A DNA stretch of 5,199 nt, taken from positions 1-5,199 of the forward strand of contig JALRDW010000170.1 of NCBI GenBank assembly GCA_023262065.1. Direction: 5' to 3'. Below the pieces are notes generated by a model. It worked only from the letters and a program-made list of their open reading frames with translations. It was not told the DNA's origin and made no database searches. The position numbers and the translations under genes were made by a program. The DNA is from Acidimicrobiia bacterium (GTDB lineage: Bacteria; Actinomycetota; Acidimicrobiia; IMCC26256). Below, one piece after another: positions 1 to 5,079 of this stretch (position 1 is the first letter of the stretch; every line of letters starts with the position of its first letter).

Positions 1-1133
1 GAGTTGTCGGACTGGAACGCGAGCGGCTCGGACGGATCGGCGTTGCTGAGGCTCTGGGCCTTCTGGCCGGCCGCGCCGATCGTCCCGATCCCGGTGCCGA
101 TCGGGTTCGTGAAGATCTCGCCGGCGCGTTCCGACCAGGACGAGGTCCGGACGCCGAGGCTCTGACCCTGGGTCGCCGCGTTCGTGAAACTCGAGCCCTG
201 CGGCAGCAGCAGGAACGCGACGAGCGCGAGCGGGATGAGCGCGACGAGCACCTTGTACCGGTGGAACGCGAGGTACAGGAGCCCGATCGCGAGACCGAGG
301 AACGCGCCCCGCACGTAGGTGAACACGAGCGCGAGGCCGAGCACCGGCGTGGACAGGAGGAACAGACGGTTCCGCAGCCGCTGCGGATCCGAGATGGCCT
401 GGGGCACCGCGAGCAGCACCGTCAGCATGAGGTAGAACGCGAACGGGAACGGCTGGTTGAAGGTCGAGAACGAGCGGAGGCGGAAGCCGCTCGTGAACCT
501 GATCACCTCGTTGTACGGGTACCCCCACGAGTTGAGCACCTCGTGGCCGACCCGCTGCTGGTACAGGCCGAACAGCGCGGTGACGAACGCCATCGTGACG
601 AAGATCGTGATGAGGCGGTCGCGTTCGGAGGCGTCCAGCGGGCATCGCCACACGACGAGCGCGAGCAGCACGTTGAAGAAGGAGATGCGCAGGCCGACCA
701 TCGCGTTCGCCCGACTCACCATCGGGACCGTGATGAGCGCGAGCACCATGAGCCCGGCGACCGCAGGGGCCCAGCCCGGCAGCCGACGACCCTTCGGCGC
801 CCTCGCCTCCGGGGGGCACAGGAAGGTCGCGAGCAGGAGGCCGAGCACCGCAGCCTCCTTCCACCCCTGCGCGACCTCGGGGAACGGGAGGATGTAGAGC
901 AGGCCGTGGAGCGGCAGGAGCGCAGCGACGCCGAGCACCCCGATCTGCGGGCGCCGCACCACGACGACCGCGATCGGCGCGAGCACCGCGAGCAGGAGGA
1001 CCATCGGCCACGTGCCGGTGACCACCGCGGCGGCGGCGAGCAGGCCGGCGACGAGGAGCGGGATCCCGGTGCGCGCACCGAGTGCGGAACGCCCGGTGCG
1101 CCGCCCGACGAGGTGCCGTGTCGCCGCGGTCAT
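1..1133 (-). CDS. O-antigen ligase / Wzy polymerase-like membrane protein (3' end cut by window)
   Basis: Hand translation of the minus strand from the ATG at 1133 gives an uninterrupted 377-residue frame still open at base 1. It is strongly hydrophobic, with about ten membrane segments (roughly residues 23-40, 44-60, 63-83, 92-105, 121-139, 143-162, 172-190, 228-246, 256-290, 293-311). Family hallmarks are the FSTFNQPFPFAFYL stretch (221-234), an arginine in FTYVRGAFLG (271-280), and the outer loop SERAGEIFTNPIGTGIGT (334-351) followed by QSDNS at the cut, all typical of the O-antigen ligase/polymerase (Wzy_C) family. Such proteins join lipid-linked oligosaccharides on the outer face of the membrane. 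A Gram-positive-type host has no LPS ligase step, and a Wzz/kinase and a flippase are adjacent, so I infer a Wzy-like polymerase; a glycan ligase remains possible. No Shine-Dalgarno precedes the ATG, but a -10-like TAGTCT lies 7 bases upstream, suggesting a leaderless transcript. The missing C-terminus should hold the last membrane helices. Confidence 0.87.
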   Translation of the reverse strand, partial: MTAATRHLVGRRTGRSALGARTGIPLLVAGLLAAAAVVTGTWPMVLLLAVLAPIAVVVVRRPQIGVLGVAALLPLHGLLYILPFPEVAQGWKEAAVLGLLLATFLCPPEARAPKGRRLPGWAPAVAGLMVLALITVPMVSRANAMVGLRISFFNVLLALVVWRCPLDASERDRLITIFVTMAFVTALFGLYQQRVGHEVLNSWGYPYNEVIRFTSGFRLRSFSTFNQPFPFAFYLMLTVLLAVPQAISDPQRLRNRLFLLSTPVLGLALVFTYVRGAFLGLAIGLLYLAFHRYKVLVALIPLALVAFLLLPQGSSFTNAATQGQSLGVRTSSWSERAGEIFTNPIGTGIGTIGAAGQKAQSLSNADPSEPLAFQSDN

Positions 1134-1140
1134 CGCGTCG

Positions 1141-1169
1141 AGACTACCCGTGGTTCCGGGCCCCCGGAC
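1141..1169 (-). promoter_or_regulatory. Candidate leaderless promoter of the Wzy-like gene
   Basis: On the minus strand GTCCGG (1169-1164) is followed after exactly 17 bases by TAGTCT (1146-1141), which fits the actinobacterial TANNNT -10 pattern. The gene's ATG begins 7 bases after the hexamer, so transcription would start at or within a base of the start codon. That explains why no ribosome binding site is present. The -35-like box is not close to TTGACA. This is prediction from spacing only. Confidence 0.45.
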
Positions 1170-1182
1170 CCGGGCCTAGAGT
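1154..1182 (+). promoter_or_regulatory. Candidate promoter of the Wzz/kinase gene
   Basis: TTCCGG (1154-1159) is followed after 17 bases by TAGAGT (1177-1182), a TANNNT-type -10. The ATG at 1193 lies 10 bases beyond the hexamer, so the transcript would be leaderless or have a leader of only a few bases. Only a weak GGTGG lies near the start as a possible ribosome binding site. The element mirrors the promoter of the opposite gene. Confidence 0.45.
1155..1168. repeat. Perfect dyad TCCGGG-cc-CCCGGA between the divergent promoters
   Basis: TCCGGG (1155-1160) and CCCGGA (1163-1168) form a perfect 6-base inverted repeat with a 2-base spacer. Its centre (1161.5) coincides exactly with the midpoint of the two flanking -10 hexamers (inner edges 1146 and 1177), and each half overlaps the -35 position of one promoter. 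A shared operator or activator site is possible. GC-rich DNA readily yields such short palindromes, and another one, CCCGGG, lies immediately beside it at 1169-1174. Confidence 0.4.
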
Positions 1183-1192
1183 GGTGGCCGCC

Positions 1193-2623
1193 ATGGATCT
1201 CGCCGCCCACTTCCGGATCATCCTGCGATCCTGGAAGCGCATCCTCCTCGTCGCGATCCTCGTCGGCGTGCTCGTGTTCCTCTACACGAACCGTTCCCCA
1301 CGCGTGTACCGCGCCTCGGAACTGCTCGCGGTCACGCCGTCGGACACCGGCGCGGGTCAGAGCAACGCCGATCAGGCGAACTACCTCGCGCAGTCCTACG
1401 CGGTGCTCGTCGACACACCGCGGGTGGCCGGTGCCGCCGCCCGGTCCTCCGGCCTCGACATCTCCGCCGATGAGGCCGAGCTGCGCAGCTCGGCGGCGGC
1501 GGTGGGTGGCCTCGGGTACCTCGAGGTGTACGCGACCGGGCCGTCCCCGGCGGATGCCCGCACGCTCGCCGACGCGGTGTCCCGCACCCTCATCGCCGAG
1601 ATCCGGACCTCCGAGGAGCAGGCGCTCGCTGCCGACATCGCGCCCCTCAGCGAGCAGCGGGCCCGGCTCCAGGCCCAGCTCGACGCGCTCCCCCCGGCCT
1701 CGCCCGAGGCCGCGAGCATCCAGGCCAACATCGATGCCATCAACCAGGTCGAGGCCGAGCGACGGGCCAAGCCGGCGAACCGCATCAACGTCTCGGCCGC
1801 CGCCCGCGCCTCCGATGTCCCGATCGCGCCGAACCCGCTGCGTTCGGCGATCATCGCCTTCATCATCGCGGCGATCCTCGCCGGTGAGGCGATCGTCGCC
1901 AGCCGTGCGATCGGCGACCGGATCGGTCGCTCGGGCGACACCGACGCCGACATCGCCCGCATCACCGGGCTCCCGATCATCGGGCACATCCCGAAGGGCG
2001 AGGGGTTCGAGACGGTCGAGGCGTTCCGGGTGCTGCGCACCAACCTCATCGTCCTCGAGGCGGCCGGACGCCCCCGCACCGTCGCCGTCGTCGCCCCCAC
2101 CCAGGATGCGGGCAAGACCTTCGTCGCGGCCAACCTGGCCCAGTCGGCGTCGGCCCTCGACGACAAGGTCGTGCTCATCGACGCCGACCTCCGGCGCCCG
2201 ACGGTCCACGACCGCCTCAACGTGCCCCGCTCCCCCGGCCTCACCTCCGTGCTCCAGGGTGCGGACCTGTCCGAGTCGCTGCGGCGCGTCCAGGACAGCC
2301 CGTTCCTCCGGGTGCTGGCCTCGGGCCCCCCGGTCGAGGACCCGTCGGCGGTGCTCGGCGCCCGATCGTTCCGGACCGTGCTCGACGCGCTGCGGGCCGT
2401 GCGCCTCGTCGTCGTCGACACGCCGCCCGCCGCGTTGTTCTCGGACGCGCTCGCCGTGGCCTCGCAGTGCGACGCCACGGTCCTCGTCGTCGATCTGAAC
2501 AACAGCCGCACCGCGCAGATCCGCAAGACGCTCGAGGACCTCGCCCGAGCCGGGGCCAACACGGTGGGCATCGTGGTGAACCGCACCGCGCCCACGAACC
2601 GCGCCTCGTACTACGAGGGCTGA
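1193..2623 (+). CDS. Polysaccharide co-polymerase fused to BY-type tyrosine kinase (Wzz + CpsD-like)
   Basis: This is a complete 476-residue protein with the usual architecture and length of a fused chain-length determinant and bacterial tyrosine kinase. Residues 1-15 are cytoplasmic, 16-32 form the first membrane helix, and 33-210 are an external Wzz domain rich in helix-forming sequence (137-192). A proline-rich stretch (VPIAPNPLR, 209-217) precedes the second helix (218-238), as in Wzz proteins. The cytoplasmic kinase has the EAFRVLRTN oligomerisation-type motif (276-284), Walker A APTQDAGKT (301-309, Lys308), Walker A' VVLIDADLRR (326-335) and Walker B LVVVDTPP (405-412). The family controls polymer chain length through cycles of autophosphorylation and oligomer assembly. 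The usual C-terminal tyrosine cluster is reduced to Tyr473-Tyr474, the only tyrosines in the kinase half. The frame is open upstream to 1082, but I chose the ATG at 1193: it gives a normal N-terminus, follows a promoter-like element, and excludes an arginine-rich extension that would overlap the divergent gene. Confidence 0.93.
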   Translation: MDLAAHFRIILRSWKRILLVAILVGVLVFLYTNRSPRVYRASELLAVTPSDTGAGQSNADQANYLAQSYAVLVDTPRVAGAAARSSGLDISADEAELRSSAAAVGGLGYLEVYATGPSPADARTLADAVSRTLIAEIRTSEEQALAADIAPLSEQRARLQAQLDALPPASPEAASIQANIDAINQVEAERRAKPANRINVSAAARASDVPIAPNPLRSAIIAFIIAAILAGEAIVASRAIGDRIGRSGDTDADIARITGLPIIGHIPKGEGFETVEAFRVLRTNLIVLEAAGRPRTVAVVAPTQDAGKTFVAANLAQSASALDDKVVLIDADLRRPTVHDRLNVPRSPGLTSVLQGADLSESLRRVQDSPFLRVLASGPPVEDPSAVLGARSFRTVLDALRAVRLVVVDTPPAALFSDALAVASQCDATVLVVDLNNSRTAQIRKTLEDLARAGANTVGIVVNRTAPTNRASYYEG

Positions 2624-2635
2624 TCGGATCACCCG

Positions 2636-4249
2636 TCAGGCCGGTGGCGCGTCGCTCCCCTCGGCGACATCGTCACCCCGCCGCACGAGCCCACCCATCC
2701 GGGCCTCGCGGGCGAGCGCCCGCAGGCCACCCGGACCGTCGATGTTCATGACGTGCAGCAGGCCGAGGAACACGAGGCCGCCGACGGTGAGGGCGATCCA
2801 CCACGGCACGATGAGTCGGCCGGCCGCAGCGACGCCGGCCATGACCGCGGCGGCGACGACCACCTTGCCGGTGGCCGCGATCGGCAGGGGTCGGACCCCA
2901 TCGACGCGCAGGGCCCCGGAGAGCAGGACCACCGACACGACGGTCTCGGTCACGACCGTGGCCCACCCCGCGCCGTTGTACGAGTAGCGCGGGATGAGGA
3001 ACAAGTTCAGGCCGACGTTGAGCACGACGCCGAGCAGCATCGTGATCGGGTACAGACGGCGCCGGTCCGCCGCCACGAGCACGATGAACCACAGCGCGGT
3101 GAAGAAGTGGATGGCCTGGCCGACGACGAGGAGGCGGGCCGAGGTCGTGGCCGAGTCGAACCGTTGGGTGTACAGGAGCGGGACGAGCCGATCCGCCGCC
3201 ATGAAGAATCCGACGCCCGCACCGACCGCAGCGACGCACAGGATGAGGTACGCCTGACGGACGGTGCGGTGGAACGCCTCGTCGTCCTTGCCCCAGTGGG
3301 CGATGAGCAGCGCCGCCGCCGGCGTGATCACCGCCGAGGGGATGGCGCCGATGAGGTCCGAGAACTTGTACCCGACGCTGTACACACCGACGGCGGCGAA
3401 GGAGCCGAGGATCGAGAGCATCACGATGTCGAGGCGGAAGTAGATCGTGTCCAGGGCCGAACCGAGCGCGAGCGGCGCGGCCTCCTTGAGCCAGAGCCCC
3501 CACTTCACCGGTTCGACCCGGAGTCGCAAGGGACCGCCGTGACGACCGGCCACGAGGAGGAACACGACGAACACGACCGAGTTGAGGACGGTGGCCCAGG
3601 CGAAGGCCGCGACCGACGACCGGCCCAGGAGGATGATCGCCACCGTCACGGCGAACTGCGCCGCCTGCCCGAGGAAGATCCCCCAGGCGATGCTCCGCAA
3701 CCAGAGGCGGGCCTGGAACAGGAGGCCGATGCCCCAGCCCGCCGAGAGGATCACGAGGTTGAGGCCGGCGATCGCCGTGGTGAGGACGACGTGGCCCGAG
3801 TAGTCCCCGATGGTCACCCAGGCCAGCGCGATGGCGTACGCGACCAGCCCGATCGCCCCGCGCAGACCGACGTACGAGCCGACCACCTCACCGGCGCCCT
3901 CCTCGTCCGCGAGGACCTCGGCGAGGACGACCCGGCTCAGCTTGAGGTCCGAGATGAACCCCACGATGCTGAGGAGGCTCAGGACGAACGAGAGCTCACC
4001 CCACTCGCTGTCGGTGAGGTAGCGCACCATGAGGATGGAGCCGAGCCACCCGAACGCGGCGACTCCGTACCGCCCGACGACGAGCGCGCCCGCGCCGGTG
4101 AGGAGCGACCGGGAGGTCCTCGGCGTCCGCGCCGCGGGCTGACTGGTGATCTCGCCCTCCTGCGGGGACCCGCTCCGCGTCGAGGAGCGCTCGGAGGCGG
4201 ATCGTAGCCAGCGATCGGGCGACCCGGACCCGCCCCCGCGCCGGCCCAT
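2636..4249 (-). CDS. Wzx-type polysaccharide flippase (oligosaccharide-lipid translocase)
   Basis: The 537-residue reading (504 if translation begins at the ATC discussed separately) is a polytopic membrane protein with about 12-14 hydrophobic segments spread over residues 49-500. It matches the polysaccharide biosynthesis/flippase group of the MOP superfamily: the amphipathic first helix with GRYGVAAFGWLGSILMVRYL (59-78), the central TIYFRLDIVMLS then VGVYSVGYKFSDL (268-299), and LNLFLIPRYSYNGAGWATV (414-432). It would move undecaprenyl-linked repeat units across the membrane for the nearby Wzy-like polymerase. A hydrophilic tail (about 503-537) ends the protein. The ATG at 4249 sits 8 bases after the stop of the upstream repeat-protein gene, but its GGGAG is directly adjacent, with no spacing. 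Residues 1-33 are Gly/Arg/Ser-rich with rare CTA and CGA codons, unlike the rest, so the true start may be further in. The stop lies 12 bases from that of the convergent Wzz/kinase gene. Confidence 0.9.
   Translation of the reverse strand: MGRRGGGSGSPDRWLRSASERSSTRSGSPQEGEITSQPAARTPRTSRSLLTGAGALVVGRYGVAAFGWLGSILMVRYLTDSEWGELSFVLSLLSIVGFISDLKLSRVVLAEVLADEEGAGEVVGSYVGLRGAIGLVAYAIALAWVTIGDYSGHVVLTTAIAGLNLVILSAGWGIGLLFQARLWLRSIAWGIFLGQAAQFAVTVAIILLGRSSVAAFAWATVLNSVVFVVFLLVAGRHGGPLRLRVEPVKWGLWLKEAAPLALGSALDTIYFRLDIVMLSILGSFAAVGVYSVGYKFSDLIGAIPSAVITPAAALLIAHWGKDDEAFHRTVRQAYLILCVAAVGAGVGFFMAADRLVPLLYTQRFDSATTSARLLVVGQAIHFFTALWFIVLVAADRRRLYPITMLLGVVLNVGLNLFLIPRYSYNGAGWATVVTETVVSVVLLSGALRVDGVRPLPIAATGKVVVAAAVMAGVAAAGRLIVPWWIALTVGGLVFLGLLHVMNIDGPGGLRALAREARMGGLVRRGDDVAEGSDAPPA
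4156..4161 (-). promoter_or_regulatory. Strong Shine-Dalgarno (AGGAGG) 5 bases before an in-frame ATC
   Basis: The minus strand reads AGGAGG, then 5 bases (GCGAG), then ATC at 4150-4148, in frame with the flippase at codon 34 of the ATG reading. Spacing and sequence are those of a good ribosome binding site. No ATG, GTG or TTG follows in frame near it. The protein downstream begins like a normal flippase, with a short polar lead before the first helix. Either ATC is a rare start codon or one base differs from a normal start. Confidence 0.45.
4201..4229 (-). promoter_or_regulatory. Candidate internal promoter for the flippase
   Basis: On the minus strand GTCCGG (4229-4224), 17 bases, then TACGAT (4206-4201) gives a good actinobacterial -10 with the same upstream box and spacing as the Wzy-like gene's promoter. 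Transcription would start near 4194, leaving a leader of about 44 bases that carries the AGGAGG before the ATC at 4150. It lies inside the nominal 5' coding region and supports the view that this segment is really intergenic. Confidence 0.35.
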
Positions 4250-4257
4250 CTCCCGGA

Positions 4258-5079
4258 TCAGACCACGCGGCAGCCGAGCAGCGGGTTGACCCCACCGGCG
4301 TCGTCGATCGCGTACGCACACACCGTGTGCGTACCGGGCGCGACCGGGATGGTCACCGCGAAGCCGTGCGCCGCTCCGTACGCCGGGAAGATCGGGACGA
4401 GATCGGTGCGCATGGCCTCGGCCGTCACCACGGTGGCGACCCCGTTCACGTACACGTGCACCGCGACCGCGTCCGAGATGTCCGGATCGATCGCCCAGCC
4501 CGCGATCTGCACCCGGTCGCCGAGGTCGGTCACGCCGTCGAGCGAGCCGATCGGCGCATGGGCGACCACGACCGTCCGGCAACCGAGCAGGGTGTGGCGA
4601 CCCGCGGCCACGTTGATGGCGTACGCACAGACCGGCACCGGCCCCTCACCGGGTGCCGCCACGACGGTGTCGAAGCCATGCGCCGACCCGTAGGCGGGGA
4701 AGGCCGCTCCGATGTCGGCGCGCGTCTCGTCGGCGATCACCCCGCTCCCGGTCGCCCCGACGTACGCGTGGACCTCGATCGGCGCTGCGGTCTCCGGGTC
4801 GATCGCCCAGCCCGTCACCCGGAGGCCCCCGGGGACCCGGGTGATCGCATCGAGCGAACCGATCGGGTCCGCCTGCACGACGACGTCGGCACACCCGAGC
4901 AGCGTGTTGGCACCGGCGGCCCCGCCGTTGATGCCGTACGCGCACACCCGGTGCGGGCCGGCCGGGACGGAGAAGGTCGCGGCGAAGCCGTGGCCGACGC
5001 CGTAGCCGGGGAACACCCGGGCGACGTCGGTCCGGTCGTCATCGGCGGTGGTCGCACCGACCCACGTGGTGCCGTCCAT
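4258..5079 (-). CDS. Exported repeat protein with GWAIDP / VCAY / LLGC repeats (5' end missing)
   Basis: The minus-strand frame ending at TGA 4260-4258 encodes about two and a half tandem units of about 100 residues. Each complete unit runs PIGSLD, a short variable segment, GWAIDP, a VHVYV-like strand, R-x-D then FPAYG-x-AHGF, VCAYAI, and LLGC near its end. The two cysteines are 15-16 residues apart in every unit, which suggests a disulfide and hence life outside the cytoplasm. I know this pattern as C-terminal repeats of secreted or wall-associated actinobacterial proteins, but no function for it. No catalytic domain, signal peptide or anchor lies in the visible part, and the protein ends right after the last LLGCRVV. 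Recognisable repeat sequence stops around 5070. The ATG at 5079 is nominal, and the open frame beyond it to 5196 is antisense to an ABC ATPase and is not credible as its N-terminus. The flippase follows 8 bases downstream, so co-transcription is likely. Confidence 0.75.
   Translation of the reverse strand: MDGTTWVGATTADDDRTDVARVFPGYGVGHGFAATFSVPAGPHRVCAYGINGGAAGANTLLGCADVVVQADPIGSLDAITRVPGGLRVTGWAIDPETAAPIEVHAYVGATGSGVIADETRADIGAAFPAYGSAHGFDTVVAAPGEGPVPVCAYAINVAAGRHTLLGCRTVVVAHAPIGSLDGVTDLGDRVQIAGWAIDPDISDAVAVHVYVNGVATVVTAEAMRTDLVPIFPAYGAAHGFAVTIPVAPGTHTVCAYAIDDAGGVNPLLGCRVV
4261..4554 (-). repeat. Repeat unit 3 (C-terminal) of the exported repeat protein
   Basis: This unit is 98 codons long, starting at PIGSLDG and ending at the last residue. 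It contains GWAIDP, VHVYVNG, FPAYGAAHGF, VCAYAID and LLGCR, in the same order as unit 2. Its DNA also contains the 10-base inverted repeat at 4312-4334. Confidence 0.8.
4312..4334. repeat. 10-base perfect inverted repeat with 3-base loop
   Basis: GTACGCACAC (4312-4321), ACC, GTGTGCGTAC (4325-4334). It lies within the codons for the THTVCAY segment of repeat unit 3. The matching DNA of units 1 and 2 does not form the full hairpin. It could form a stable RNA stem about 55 bases before the stop, or be a by-product of codon choice. Confidence 0.6.
4555..4866 (-). repeat. Repeat unit 2 of the exported repeat protein
   Basis: This unit is 104 codons long, starting at PIGSLDA. It contains GWAIDP, VHAYVGAT, FPAYGSAHGF, VCAYAIN and LLGCR, and aligns by eye with unit 3 along its whole length apart from small loop differences. 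Confidence 0.8.
4867..5070 (-). repeat. Repeat unit 1, truncated at its N-terminal side
   Basis: The visible part starts in the WVGAT strand (equivalent to YVGAT in unit 2), then FPGYGVGHGF, VCAYGIN and LLGC. The PIGSLD and GWAIDP half that should come before it is missing, because the DNA changes to ABC-ATPase sequence on the other strand at this point. Confidence 0.7.

Noticed and set aside
1082..1192. 37-codon N-terminal extension of the Wzz/kinase
   Set aside because: It would overlap the divergent gene's first codons and the promoter region, encodes an Arg/Pro-rich stretch, and is not expected before the first Wzz membrane helix.
261..2498. Very long plus-strand open frame (745 codons) overlapping two genes
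   Set aside because: The translation is low-complexity Arg/Glu/His then Arg/Ser/Pro-rich, lies antisense to the Wzy-like gene and then out of frame with the Wzz/kinase, and has no recognisable motif. It is the usual GC-rich shadow frame.
1130..2632. 500-codon minus-strand frame antisense to the Wzz/kinase gene
   Set aside because: It is rich in Asp/Arg/Gly/Glu with no domain. The opposite strand carries unmistakable Wzz and Walker motifs.
2618..2642. Stem between the convergent genes as a rho-independent terminator
   Set aside because: Only six pairs with a bulge, a 12-base loop and no T-tract on either strand. I keep it as an observation, not a terminator feature.
2753..4207. 484-codon plus-strand frame antisense to the flippase
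   Set aside because: It is highly charged low-complexity sequence that mirrors the hydrophobic codons of the flippase; no motifs or initiation signal.
4250..4582. Upstream extension of the flippase frame to an ATG at 4582
   Set aside because: It runs out of frame through the repeat-protein coding sequence and encodes Arg/Gly-rich sequence with no family similarity.
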